From: Cognataquiflexum nitidum
GTDB lineage: Bacteria; Bacteroidota; Bacteroidia; Cytophagales; Cyclobacteriaceae
Direction: 5' to 3'
Length of the DNA stretch: 64,000 bases
Assembly: GCF_022538055.1 (NCBI RefSeq)
Contig: NZ_JAKZAM010000027.1
Location: 1 to 64,000 of the forward strand
A program made the translations under genes and the position numbers. Positions 8,555-16,680 of the stretch are shown piece by piece. Positions within the stretch are counted from its first letter, which is position 1. Each line of letters begins with the position of its first letter. The notes under the pieces are model-generated. The model ran no database searches. It saw only the letters and a program-made list of their open reading frames with translations, and was not told the origin of the DNA.

Positions 8555-9049
8555 TTAAAATTGGATCAGAACCTGATTTTTCTCCACACTTTGTCCTTTT
8601 TTTATTTTGATGGCTTTGACGGTTCCGTCTCCAGGGGATTTCAAGATGTTCTCCATTTTCATGGCTTCCAGAATCAGTACCGCCTCTCCTTTTTTTACCT
8701 CATCGCCTTCTTTGACTTTGATATCAAATATCAGCCCCGGCATGGGTGCTTTTATTTCCTTGGCAGTTTGACTCTTGAGGTTGTTCATTCCAAGTTTTTC
8801 CAACAACAGGTCAAATTTGTCTTTTATCGTTATCTCACAAGGTTTATTGTTGAGTTTGAGTTTTACTGTTTTGGTTTCTACATCCAGACTGACCAATTCC
8901 AGGTTGAATGATTGGCTGTTGTAAAGGACATGGTAGTGTCCGGTTCGAATTTCAGAAATATCCCAATCAAGGATATTTCCGTTTACACTTACCGTTTCTT
9001 TTGATTTTTCTACCTCAAAAACCGAATTCTTGATACTAACTGAATACAT
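8555..9049 (-). CDS. Biotin carboxyl carrier-like protein
   Basis: A 164-residue biotinyl-domain protein. The C-terminal 70 residues form a classic biotinyl fold: 'APMPGLIFDIKVKEGDEV', then 'LILEAMKMENILKSPGDG', in which the Lys of the AMKM motif is the biotinylation site. Such proteins carry CO2 between a biotin carboxylase and a carboxyltransferase, of the acetyl- or propionyl-CoA carboxylase type. No carboxylase or transferase subunit is adjacent, so the partner is unknown. I start it at the ATG 9047-9049 (MYSVSIKNSVFEVEKS); the in-frame ATG nine codons upstream (9076) overlaps the likely promoter region shared with the divergent peptidase gene. The N-terminal 90 residues are less conserved and of the type found in Bacteroidota carriers. 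Confidence 0.9.
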   Translation of the reverse strand: MYSVSIKNSVFEVEKSKETVSVNGNILDWDISEIRTGHYHVLYNSQSFNLELVSLDVETKTVKLKLNNKPCEITIKDKFDLLLEKLGMNNLKSQTAKEIKAPMPGLIFDIKVKEGDEVKKGEAVLILEAMKMENILKSPGDGTVKAIKIKKGQSVEKNQVLIQF

Positions 9050-9098
9050 TTCCTTTATTTTGCGATAAATATACAATTAATCTTTAAAAAGCATTTTC

Positions 9099-11714
9099 AT
9101 GGTATTCAATAAACCCAAGGCACTTTTTGCCATTTCTGTTTTCTTGATTTGGTCATGTCAAAGTTCAAAACCCGTGGCGGACCAGGAGGTCCAAAAGGCA
9201 ATAGAAGCCTCCAATGAGGCAATTGAAGATCCTGTATCCATCGACTCTTCCTCAATCAAGGCTTTGATTCCGGCATTAGAATATAAGATTGCTGCCTATA
9301 GAGGTTCTGACACAAGGCATTTTGACTTGTTGCATACAGCTTTGGATTTGTCATTTGACTATCAGAAAGAGTGGGTGAATGGTGTCGCTGTCCTTACATT
9401 GAAACCTTACTTTTATCCACAAAGGGAGCTAGTCCTTGACGCACAGGATTTTGATATCCATGTTTTCTCCTTGATAAATAAAGGAAAGGAAACTGAGTTG
9501 AATTTCCGATATGACAGTCAAATAGTGACTGCTTATTTGCCCCAAACATATACTTCAAAAGATACCCTTACTGTCAGAATAAAGTATACAGCCAAGCCAA
9601 ATGAAAATCCCCAACTTGGAAGCGCGGCCATTACCGATACCAAAGGGCTGTACTTTATCAATCCACGGGGAGAGGAACCCAATAAACCTACGCTTATTTG
9701 GACGCAGGGGGAGACCGAACATAATTCCAAGTGGTTTCCTACCATAGATTCTCCGAATGAAAGAATGACCCAGGATATCAGAATGACGGTTGATAAAAAA
9801 TACAGGACAATCAGTAACGGTATTTTGAAATCAAGTAAAGAAAATGGAGATGGTACAAGAACGGACCATTGGGTGATGGACTTGCCCCATGCCCCCTATT
9901 TGGCAGCGGTGATTGTCGGGGACTATGTGGAGATCCAGGACGAGTGGGAAGGAATGCCTGTAAGGTACTATGTTGAAAAAGAATTTGAAGAAGGAGCAAA
10001 AACGGTATTCCAAAATACACCTGAGATGATCGGTTTTTTCTCCAAAGTCCTTGGAGTCAGGTATCCTTGGCAAAAATATGATCAGGTTGTTGTCCGCGAT
10101 TTTGTATCAGGAGCGATGGAGAATACCACGATCTCGGTATTCATGGAGGAACTAAACCTGGACGCCAGGGGAGCGATTGATTCGGAGTGGGACGGTATCA
10201 TTGCGCATGAATTATTTCATCAATGGATTGGAAATTATGTTACCAATGAATCTTGGGCAAACCTGACATTGAATGAAGCTTTTGCTAACTATTCCGAATA
10301 CTTGTGGTATGAATATAAAAACGGAAAGGATGATGCAGACATGCACCATATTTCTGAAATGGAACAATATTTTGAGGAATCACAAGAAAAACAGGTTGAT
10401 CTGATCCGTTTTTACCATGAAGATTCTGAAGATATGTTTGACAGCCATTCCTATGCAAAAGGAGGAAGGATTCTTCACATGCTTAGAAGACATATTGGAG
10501 ATGAGGCTTTTTTTGAAGCTATAAAGCAATACCTGACCAAGCATGCATTTTCGAGTGTTGAAGTTCACGACCTAAGGCTGGCTTTTGAACAGGTTACAGG
10601 ACAAGACTTCAATTGGTATTTCAACCAATGGTTCCTTGGTTCAGGGCATCCCATTCTAGCATATGAGGTGGATTACAGCCAACCTGAAAACCTTCTGCTG
10701 ACTGTGTCCCAAAGGCAGGATTTGACCAAGACTCCTTTGTATAGGATTCCGTTTAAAGTAAGTTGGTACCATGAGGGCAAGAGATATGAAAAAGAATTGG
10801 TCTTGGACAAAGCTTGGCAACAATTTGCAATAGAAAACAAAGTTCCTTTGACTGAATTGTATGTGGATGAAGCCTTGGAGTTGTTGGCGCAAAAAAGATC
10901 CTCTAGGGGCGCTGACCATTTCAAAAAACAGTTCAACATTTCAACTTTGGGAGTTTCAAGATTCGAAGCATTGGACAGTTTGGCTAATTCATTTGCAGAT
11001 GATCCGGAAGTTGCTTCCTTGGTTGGAAAGGCATTGAATGACCCTTTTTGGGCGATCAGGGAAGCTGCTATCATGCATGTAGCCCAGCATCCGGATTGGT
11101 TATTGGAAATTTCAGGTCTTGAAGAGAGATTATTTGAAATGGCGGAAACAGATCCCAAGAATACAGTGAAGCAAGGCGCCATTGAAATGCTGAGTTTGTT
11201 AGACCCGGATAAATATGCTCCTTATTTCATGAAATGGTTGGATCATCCTTCCTATTATGTGTCAGGGGCTGCATTGGCGGCGTATTTGGAAAATGAAAAC
11301 AATGCACAAAGAGGAGAATTGGCAACAAAATTTGAATCCGAAAAAAACATCAGGTTATTGGTGCCAGTGGCGGAATACTATATCACAAATCTTGTTGCGG
11401 GTAAATCGGATTGGTTTCACGACAAATTAAGTGTGCAAAGTGGCCAATCACTTTATTATTTCCTCGGATATTACAGCGAATATTTTGTACAGAATCCTGG
11501 TGAAGGAACCGAGAAAGCAATTAATAATTTATATGCCATTGCAAAAGATAACACCTCCAATTACGTCAGGATTGGGGCCTTTATGGGACTGTTTGGATTC
11601 ATAGATGAGCCGGGAGTATTGGAAAAAGCAAAAGAATTATTCTCACTCGAAAAGGATGAATTAGCCAAAAGATATGAGGAATTTTTCCTCTCTCAATACC
11701 TTGAAAAAAATTAA
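9099..11714 (+). CDS. M1-family aminopeptidase lipoprotein
   Basis: An 871-residue zinc aminopeptidase. Residues 1-20 form a lipoprotein signal ending in 'LIWSC', so the enzyme is probably anchored in the envelope. The M1 exopeptidase signature 'SGAMENTT' lies near residue 338, and the zinc motif HELFH near 370 is followed 18 residues later by the third ligand Glu in 'LTLNEAFANY' (HEXXH-X18-E). An upstream beta-sandwich domain (about 70-270) and a long C-terminal helical repeat region (about 600-870) match M1 enzymes. Likely role: trimming amino acids from the N-termini of periplasmic or external peptides. It is transcribed alone, divergently from the biotin-carrier gene. Confidence 0.95.
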   Translation: MVFNKPKALFAISVFLIWSCQSSKPVADQEVQKAIEASNEAIEDPVSIDSSSIKALIPALEYKIAAYRGSDTRHFDLLHTALDLSFDYQKEWVNGVAVLTLKPYFYPQRELVLDAQDFDIHVFSLINKGKETELNFRYDSQIVTAYLPQTYTSKDTLTVRIKYTAKPNENPQLGSAAITDTKGLYFINPRGEEPNKPTLIWTQGETEHNSKWFPTIDSPNERMTQDIRMTVDKKYRTISNGILKSSKENGDGTRTDHWVMDLPHAPYLAAVIVGDYVEIQDEWEGMPVRYYVEKEFEEGAKTVFQNTPEMIGFFSKVLGVRYPWQKYDQVVVRDFVSGAMENTTISVFMEELNLDARGAIDSEWDGIIAHELFHQWIGNYVTNESWANLTLNEAFANYSEYLWYEYKNGKDDADMHHISEMEQYFEESQEKQVDLIRFYHEDSEDMFDSHSYAKGGRILHMLRRHIGDEAFFEAIKQYLTKHAFSSVEVHDLRLAFEQVTGQDFNWYFNQWFLGSGHPILAYEVDYSQPENLLLTVSQRQDLTKTPLYRIPFKVSWYHEGKRYEKELVLDKAWQQFAIENKVPLTELYVDEALELLAQKRSSRGADHFKKQFNISTLGVSRFEALDSLANSFADDPEVASLVGKALNDPFWAIREAAIMHVAQHPDWLLEISGLEERLFEMAETDPKNTVKQGAIEMLSLLDPDKYAPYFMKWLDHPSYYVSGAALAAYLENENNAQRGELATKFESEKNIRLLVPVAEYYITNLVAGKSDWFHDKLSVQSGQSLYYFLGYYSEYFVQNPGEGTEKAINNLYAIAKDNTSNYVRIGAFMGLFGFIDEPGVLEKAKELFSLEKDELAKRYEEFFLSQYLEKN

Positions 11715-11778
11715 ATCATTGATTTTTATGTGATTAATGCAGGCATTTAAAAAATACCTTGAAATTTTCAGGCATAAT

Positions 11779-11809
11779 TTTGAATGTTTAGGAAAAGGGT
11801 ATAATTTTG
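11779..11809 (+). promoter_or_regulatory. Promoter for the tRNA-tuf unit
   Basis: TTTG at 11779-11782 and TAATTTTG at 11802-11809 are separated by 19 nt, the Bacteroidota housekeeping promoter pattern. It lies about 60 nt upstream of tRNA-Tyr. Confidence 0.8.
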
Positions 11810-11867
11810 CCATCCGTTAAGAATACAAAAACTCGATTTGGGTTAAATTCTTAGCAAAAAGTCAGTT

Positions 11868-11950
11868 GGGGGAATACCAAAGCGGCCAACTGGGACGGAC
11901 TGTAAATCCGTTGACTTATGTCTTCACAGGTTCGAATCCTGTTTCCCCCA
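11868..11950 (+). tRNA. tRNA-Tyr (GTA)
   Basis: An 83-nt class II tRNA. The acceptor arms GGGGGAA and TTCCCCC pair fully, with discriminator A. The anticodon arm is ACGGA-CTGTAAA-TCCGT, giving anticodon GTA; the T arm is ACAGG-TTCGAAT-CCTGT; a long variable arm lies between them. The 3' CCA is not encoded. It is the first of three tRNAs before tuf. Confidence 0.97.
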
Positions 11951-11977
11951 CAAAGTGTGAATTGCAAAATAATTTAT

Positions 11978-11985
11978 TACTTTTG
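11978..11985 (+). promoter_or_regulatory. Possible internal -7 element before tRNA-Gly
   Basis: TACTTTTG at 11978-11985 matches TAnnTTTG in the gap between tRNA-Tyr and tRNA-Gly, but no TTTG is found at the proper distance upstream. Confidence 0.3.
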
Positions 11986-12000
11986 CACAGCATTTCAAAA

Positions 12001-12073
12001 GCGGGAGTAGCTCAGTTGGTAGAGCGGCAGCCTTCCAAGCTGCAGGTCGCGGGTTCGAGCCTCGTCTCCCGCT
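12001..12073 (+). tRNA. tRNA-Gly (TCC)
   Basis: A 73-nt tRNA. The acceptor arms are GCGGGAG and CTCCCGC with discriminator T. The anticodon arm GCAGC-CTTCCAA-GCTGC gives anticodon TCC. The T arm GCGGG-TTCGAGC-CTCGT uses two G-U pairs. The 3' CCA is not encoded. Confidence 0.97.
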
Positions 12074-12105
12074 CTATGCTTTTATAAGCAGAGCGAATGT
12101 TATCA

Positions 12106-12177
12106 GCCGACGTAGCTCAGGGGTAGAGTACTTCCTTGGTAAGGAAGGGGTCACGGGTTCAATTCCCGTCGTTGGCT
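12106..12177 (+). tRNA. tRNA-Thr (GGT)
   Basis: A 72-nt tRNA. The acceptor arms are GCCGACG and CGTTGGC (one G-U pair) with discriminator T. The anticodon arm CTTCC-TTGGTAA-GGAAG gives anticodon GGT. It ends 62 nt before tuf, the same Tyr-Gly-Thr-tuf order known from the enterobacterial tufB locus. Confidence 0.97.
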
Positions 12178-12239
12178 CTGAAACATTTAAAAAAACTTAA
12201 ATAAATTATAACCTTAACTAAAACAGAGGATTTTCACGC

Positions 12240-13427
12240 ATGGCAAAAGCAACCTTTGACCGTTCAAAACCGCACGTTAACATCGGTACGATTGGTCACG
12301 TAGACCATGGAAAGACAACTTTGACTGCTGCCATTACTACAGTTTTGGCGAAAAAGGGTCTTTCTGAATTAAGAGATTTTTCTTCTATCGACAACGCGCC
12401 GGAAGAAAAAGAAAGAGGTATTACAATCAATACTTCTCACGTAGAATACTCTACAGAGAAAAGACACTACGCTCACGTAGATTGTCCTGGACACGCTGAT
12501 TATGTGAAAAACATGGTTACAGGTGCTGCTCAGATGGACGGTGCTATTCTAGTAGTAGCTGCCACTGATGGACCTATGCCTCAGACAAGAGAGCACATCC
12601 TTCTTGCACGTCAGGTAGGTGTTCCTGCGCTTGTTGTATTTATGAACAAAGTTGATATGGTGGACGATCCTGAGCTTCTTGAGCTTGTGGAAATGGAAAT
12701 CAGAGAACTTCTTTCATTCTACGATTTTGATGGAGATAACATCCCTGTAATAGCGGGTTCTGCTCTTGGTGCACTTAACGGTGAAGCTAAGTGGGAAGAT
12801 ACAGTTATGCAGTTGATGAATGCTGTTGATGATTATATTCCAATTCCTGAGCGTTTGATCGACAAAGATTTCTTGATGCCTGTGGAAGACGTATTCTCAA
12901 TCACCGGACGTGGTACTGTTGCTACTGGTAGAATTGAAAGAGGTGTAATCAACTCTGGAGATCCTGTAGATATCATCGGTATGGGTGCTGAGGGACTTAA
13001 GTCTACAGTAACTGGTGTGGAGATGTTCCGTAAAATCCTTGACAGAGGTGAAGCAGGTGATAACGTAGGTCTTTTGTTGAGAGGTATAGAAAAATCTCAA
13101 ATCAGAAGAGGTATGATTATCTGTAAGCCAAACTCTGTGAAGCCTCATGCTCACTTCAAGGCCGAAGTTTATGTTCTTTCCAAAGAAGAAGGTGGACGTC
13201 ATACACCATTCTTCAACAAATACCGTCCACAGTTCTATTTGAGAACGACTGACGTTACCGGAGAAATCATGCTTCCTGAAAACGTCGAAATGGTTATGCC
13301 AGGTGATAACGTTACAATTGAAGTTAACTTATTGAACAAAGTAGCACTTGAGAAAGGTCTTCGTTTCGCTATCCGTGAAGGTGGTAGAACAGTAGGTGCC
13401 GGTCAGGTGACTGAAATTCTTGACTAA
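12240..13427 (+). CDS. tuf: Elongation factor Tu
   Basis: A 395-residue EF-Tu, the GTPase that delivers aminoacyl-tRNA to the ribosome. G1 is 'GHVDHGKTT' (19-27), G3 'DCPGHADYVKNM' (about 81-92), G4 'NKVD' (about 136-139), and domains II and III follow with 'GRGTVATGRIERG' and 'PGDNVTIEV'. It is the only tuf copy in the window and sits away from fusA, after three tRNA genes, with which it is probably co-transcribed. A strong hairpin terminator follows. Confidence 0.99.
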   Translation: MAKATFDRSKPHVNIGTIGHVDHGKTTLTAAITTVLAKKGLSELRDFSSIDNAPEEKERGITINTSHVEYSTEKRHYAHVDCPGHADYVKNMVTGAAQMDGAILVVAATDGPMPQTREHILLARQVGVPALVVFMNKVDMVDDPELLELVEMEIRELLSFYDFDGDNIPVIAGSALGALNGEAKWEDTVMQLMNAVDDYIPIPERLIDKDFLMPVEDVFSITGRGTVATGRIERGVINSGDPVDIIGMGAEGLKSTVTGVEMFRKILDRGEAGDNVGLLLRGIEKSQIRRGMIICKPNSVKPHAHFKAEVYVLSKEEGGRHTPFFNKYRPQFYLRTTDVTGEIMLPENVEMVMPGDNVTIEVNLLNKVALEKGLRFAIREGGRTVGAGQVTEILD

Positions 13428-13451
13428 CAAGTTTTAGAATTTATATAATTT

Positions 13452-13492
13452 CAAATGCGATCCTGAATAAAATTTTAGGATCGCATTTGTAT
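13452..13492 (+). terminator. Terminator after tuf
   Basis: CAAATGCGATCCT (13452-13464) pairs perfectly with AGGATCGCATTTG (13477-13489) around a 12-nt loop. The T tract after the hairpin is short. The 3' arm includes the TTTG element of the next promoter. Confidence 0.75.
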
Positions 13493-13517
13493 CTCATCCC
13501 ATTTCTGACTACCTTTG
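13486..13517 (+). promoter_or_regulatory. Promoter for tRNA-Trp, secE and nusG
   Basis: TTTG at 13486-13489 and TACCTTTG at 13510-13517 are separated by 20 nt. The upstream element lies inside the 3' arm of the tuf terminator hairpin. tRNA-Trp begins 27 nt after the -7 element. Confidence 0.75.
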
Positions 13518-13543
13518 CGTTCCTTTTGGGGACTTAAAATTCT

Positions 13544-13614
13544 ACGGGCATAGTTCAATGGCAGAATAGCGGTCTCCAAAACCGTTGATGGGAGTTCGAA
13601 TCTCTCTGCCCGTG
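13544..13614 (+). tRNA. tRNA-Trp (CCA)
   Basis: A 71-nt tRNA. The acceptor arms ACGGGCA and TGCCCGT pair fully, with discriminator G as usual for tRNA-Trp. The anticodon arm GCGGT-CTCCAAA-ACCGT gives anticodon CCA. The 3' CCA is not encoded. It is 18 nt upstream of secE. Confidence 0.97.
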
Positions 13615-13632
13615 CACAAAATGTAGTAAACC

Positions 13633-13821
13633 ATGAATATTAAGAGTTTTGTTATCGAATCAATCGACGAAATGAAAAATAAGGTCACATGGCCTTCGTA
13701 TTCGTTTTTGCAAAACAGTGCTGTTTTGGTAATAGTCGCATCTCTCATTTTTGCCCTTGTAATCGGGGCGATAGACTTGGGATTCGAAAAGTTAATGAAA
13801 TGGTTTTACGATCTATTCTAA
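13633..13821 (+). CDS. secE: Preprotein translocase subunit SecE
   Basis: A 62-residue single-span subunit of the SecYEG channel. It shows the SecE pattern: an amphipathic N-terminal helix, 'FVIESIDEMKNKVTWPSY' with the conserved K-V-TWP segment, then one membrane helix (about 33-55). The short, one-helix form is normal outside enterobacteria. It precedes nusG by 13 nt, a near-universal pairing, and SecY is encoded at 37.9 kb. Confidence 0.97.
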   Translation: MNIKSFVIESIDEMKNKVTWPSYSFLQNSAVLVIVASLIFALVIGAIDLGFEKLMKWFYDLF

Positions 13822-13834
13822 TTGAATAATACTG

Positions 13835-14392
13835 ATGGCTGAACATAAGTGGTACGTACTTAGGGTGGTAGCCGGACAAGAGAAAAAAACCAAGTCTTAC
13901 TTGGATAATGAAATTGTCCGTCAAAAACTTGAGGAATTTATTCCTGAGGTTTTGATACCCTCCGAAAAAGTTTACGAAATGCGTAATGGCAAAAAGAGAG
14001 TCCGAGAGAGAAATTTCTTCCCCGGCTACGTTTTGATCAATGCGGATTTGACTCACGGTGAAGCCAATCACGTTATTACAAGTATCCCGGGTGTCATCGG
14101 TTTCTTAGGATCAAACCAGGGGGGAGCTTCCAAAACCCCTGAGCCATTACGCCAGTCTGAAATCAACAGAATCTTAGGACGAGTTGAGGAGATTGATGAG
14201 TTTGCCGTGAAGCTCGATACACCATTTATAGTTGGAGAGACAGTCAAAGTAATGGACGGTCCTTTCAGTGGTTTCTCGGGAGTTATTGAAGAGGTGTTTG
14301 AAGACAAGAAGAAATTGAATGTTATGGTCAAGATCTTCGGTCGAAATACACCGGTAGAATTAAACTTTATACAAGTAGAAAAACAAGATTAA
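13835..14392 (+). CDS. nusG: Transcription termination/antitermination protein NusG
   Basis: A 185-residue NusG that binds the RNA polymerase clamp and couples transcription to the ribosome or Rho. The NGN domain runs from 'KWYVLRVVAGQEKKTKSYLD' to about residue 115; the C-terminal KOW domain (about 130-183) contains 'VKVMDGPFSGFSGVIEEV'. Length is typical. It is flanked by secE and, 3 nt downstream, rplK. Confidence 0.98.
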   Translation: MAEHKWYVLRVVAGQEKKTKSYLDNEIVRQKLEEFIPEVLIPSEKVYEMRNGKKRVRERNFFPGYVLINADLTHGEANHVITSIPGVIGFLGSNQGGASKTPEPLRQSEINRILGRVEEIDEFAVKLDTPFIVGETVKVMDGPFSGFSGVIEEVFEDKKKLNVMVKIFGRNTPVELNFIQVEKQD

Positions 14393-14395
14393 GAA

Positions 14396-14839
14396 ATGGC
14401 TAAGGAAATCACAGGTTATGTGAAATTACAGGTGAAAGGTGGCCAGGCAAATCCATCACCTCCGGTTGGTCCGGCTCTTGGTTCCAAGGGTTTGAACATC
14501 ATGGAGTTCTGTAAGCAATACAATGCCCGAACCCAAGATAAAATGGGTCAGGTATTGCCTGTTTTGATTACTGTTTTCTCTGACAAAACATTTGAATTCG
14601 TAGTAAAAACTCCTCCTGCTGCAAACATGCTGCTTGAGGCTGCGAAGGTCAAAAGTGGTTCCGCAGAGCCTAACAGGAAAAAAGTAGGTTCCGTTACTTG
14701 GGATCAGGTAAAGGAAATTGCTCAGGTGAAAATGCCTGACTTAAACGCTTTCAAAGTGGAATCTGCCATGAAAATGATTGCAGGTACTGCTAGAAGTATG
14801 GGTATCACTGTTTCGGGTAAAGCCCCTTGGGAGATATAA
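14396..14839 (+). CDS. rplK: 50S ribosomal protein L11
   Basis: A 147-residue L11 that folds onto the GTPase-associated centre of 23S rRNA, where elongation factors act. The N-terminal proline-rich motif 'GGQANPSPPVGPALGSKG' and the C-terminal RNA-binding part 'AKVKSGSAEPNRKKVGSVTW' are both present. It is the first of the L11-L1-L10-L12 group, 10 nt before rplA. Confidence 0.99.
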   Translation: MAKEITGYVKLQVKGGQANPSPPVGPALGSKGLNIMEFCKQYNARTQDKMGQVLPVLITVFSDKTFEFVVKTPPAANMLLEAAKVKSGSAEPNRKKVGSVTWDQVKEIAQVKMPDLNAFKVESAMKMIAGTARSMGITVSGKAPWEI

Positions 14840-14849
14840 TAATACAATT

Positions 14850-15548
14850 ATGGCTAAGTTAACAAAAAAGCAAAAAGAAGCTCTTTCTAAGTACGACTCA
14901 AGCCAGCTGTACTCCCTAGAGGAAGCTTCTTCTATCGTTAAAGAAATTACCAGTGCAAAGTTTGATGCTTCTGTAGATATCGATGTCCGTTTGGGTGTTG
15001 ATCCTAGAAAAGCCGATCAGATGGTGAGAGGTGTGGTGGCATTGCCACATGGCACAGGTAAAGACGTTAAAGTGTTGGTGCTATGTACACCTGACAAAGT
15101 AGAGGAGGCTAAAGAAGCTGGTGCTGATTATGTAGGTCTTGATGACTACATAGCTAAAATTGAAGGCGGTTGGACTGACATTGATGTCATCATAACAATG
15201 CCCAACGTGATGGCTAAAGTAGGTAGACTTGGTAGGGTTTTGGGACCTAGAGGCTTGATGCCTAACCCAAAATCTGGTACAGTTACTTTGGAAGTTGGAA
15301 AAGCTGTCAGAGAGGTTAAAGCTGGTAAAATCGATTTTAAAGTAGACAAATTCGGTATTATCCATGCAAGTGTTGGAAAAGTATCTTTTGAACCTGAAAA
15401 AATTCAGGATAATGTAAAAGAACTTATCAACACCATCTCCAAGCTGAAACCATCTTCTTCTAAAGGAACATATTTCAGGAGCATTCATTTGTCAAGTACA
15501 CAATCTCCGGGAGTGAAAGTAGATAAAGGAAGTTTTCAAGGTATTTAA
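14850..15548 (+). CDS. rplA: 50S ribosomal protein L1
   Basis: A 232-residue L1, the stalk protein that helps release deacylated tRNA. I start it at the ATG 14850 (MAKLTKKQKEAL) because that gives the family N-terminus and a 10-nt gap to rplK; a longer frame runs back into rplK. Signatures are 'RLGVDPRKADQMVRG' and 'VGRLGRVLGPRGLMPNPKSG'. In other bacteria L1 represses its own operon; no such site could be identified here by eye. Confidence 0.98.
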   Translation: MAKLTKKQKEALSKYDSSQLYSLEEASSIVKEITSAKFDASVDIDVRLGVDPRKADQMVRGVVALPHGTGKDVKVLVLCTPDKVEEAKEAGADYVGLDDYIAKIEGGWTDIDVIITMPNVMAKVGRLGRVLGPRGLMPNPKSGTVTLEVGKAVREVKAGKIDFKVDKFGIIHASVGKVSFEPEKIQDNVKELINTISKLKPSSSKGTYFRSIHLSSTQSPGVKVDKGSFQGI

Positions 15549-15550
15549 TC

Positions 15551-16087
15551 ATGACTAGAGAAGAAAAATTAGAAATAATCGAAGGTCTTACCGAGAAGTT
15601 TAAGGAAAATCCCTACTTCTATATCACTGATGCTTCAGGTTTTACAGTGGCACAGGTAAATGCCTTCAGAAGAGCTTGTTTTGATAAAGGTGTAGAGTAC
15701 AAGGTTTACAAGAATACGCTGATCAAAAAAGCGTTGGAAAACCTTGATGCAGACTATACTGAATTTTCAGAAGTAGCTTTAAAAGGATTCACAGGTATTA
15801 TCTTCTCAAAAGAGACCGGTAATCTTCCTGCAAAAGTAATCCTAGATTTCAGAAAGAAACTTGGTAAAAAAGAAGTGAGACCTTTGTTTAAAGGTGCTTC
15901 AATAGACTCAGGAATTTTCTTAGGCGAAGATCAGTTGGATGTATTATCCAACCTCAAGTCCAAGCAAGAGCTTATTGGAGATGTTATTGCGCTTCTTCAA
16001 TCTCCTGCCAAAAACCTTATTTCTGCCCTTCAAAGTGGTCAGAATACGTTGGCAGGTCTTGTCAAGACCCTTTCCGAAAAAGAGTAA
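15551..16087 (+). CDS. rplJ: 50S ribosomal protein L10
   Basis: A 178-residue L10, the base of the L7/L12 stalk. It reads 'FYITDASGFTVAQVNAFRRA' and 'YKVYKNTLIKKALE' in the RNA-binding part, and the C-terminal helix from about residue 140 binds L12 dimers. It begins 2 nt after rplA and is followed by rplL after 56 nt of A/T-rich spacer. Confidence 0.98.
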   Translation: MTREEKLEIIEGLTEKFKENPYFYITDASGFTVAQVNAFRRACFDKGVEYKVYKNTLIKKALENLDADYTEFSEVALKGFTGIIFSKETGNLPAKVILDFRKKLGKKEVRPLFKGASIDSGIFLGEDQLDVLSNLKSKQELIGDVIALLQSPAKNLISALQSGQNTLAGLVKTLSEKE

Positions 16088-16143
16088 AATATTATAGTTA
16101 TCAAATCAGTTAAAAAAAAATCAACAATTTAAATATTAATACA

Positions 16144-16527
16144 ATGGCAGATCTTAAACAACTTGCTGATCAGTTAGTAAACTTGACTGTAAAAGAAGTA
16201 AAAGAATTGGCTGATATATTGAAGGATGAATATGGCATTGAGCCTGCAGCTGCTGCTGTTGCTGTTGCCGGTCCTGTTGGTGGTGCCGGTGCCGGTGCTG
16301 CTGAAGTGGAAGAAAAAACCTCTTTTGATGTAATCTTGAAAGCTGCTGGCGGTCAGAAATTGGCTGTTGTGAAGCTAGTGAAAGAATTGACCGGTCTTGG
16401 CTTGAAAGAAGCTAAGGAATTGGTTGACGGAGCTCCTAAAGCTGTTAAAGAAGGTATCGCTAAAGATGAAGCTGATGCTTTGAAGAAGTCTCTTGAAGAA
16501 GCTGGTGCCGAAGTAGAGATTAAATAA
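16144..16527 (+). CDS. rplL: 50S ribosomal protein L7/L12
   Basis: A 127-residue stalk protein that recruits translational GTPases. The N-terminal dimerisation helices (1-30) are followed by a flexible Ala/Gly/Val/Pro hinge (about 36-56) and the C-terminal domain with 'LVKELTGLGLKEAKELVDG'. It ends the L11-L12 group. Two hairpins lie between it and rpoB. Confidence 0.99.
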   Translation: MADLKQLADQLVNLTVKEVKELADILKDEYGIEPAAAAVAVAGPVGGAGAGAAEVEEKTSFDVILKAAGGQKLAVVKLVKELTGLGLKEAKELVDGAPKAVKEGIAKDEADALKKSLEEAGAEVEIK

Positions 16528-16531
16528 TTTG

Positions 16532-16560
16532 AATAACCTTTCCTTCTAGGCAAAGGTTAT
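16532..16560 (+). other. First hairpin in the rplL-rpoB gap
   Basis: ATAACCTTT (16533-16541) pairs with AAAGGTTAT (16552-16560) around a 10-nt loop, starting just after the rplL stop. No T tract follows. It could be an RNA processing or stabilising element. Confidence 0.5.
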
Positions 16561-16567
16561 AAATTAG

Positions 16568-16594
16568 GACCTGACTGAATAGTCAGGTCTTTTC
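16568..16594 (+). terminator. Terminator or attenuator between rplL and rpoB
   Basis: GACCTGACT (16568-16576) pairs perfectly with AGTCAGGTC (16581-16589) around GAAT and is followed by TTTTCC. In this position other bacteria have a partial terminator that sets the ratio of L12 to RNA polymerase; the same role is inferred here. Confidence 0.7.
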
Positions 16595-16680
16595 CTGTTT
16601 GTGCACAGGTAATAAATTGCATTATTCTAAGCGAAAATTGTCGCATTTAGTTATTCATTATCACTAAAACATATACTGCC

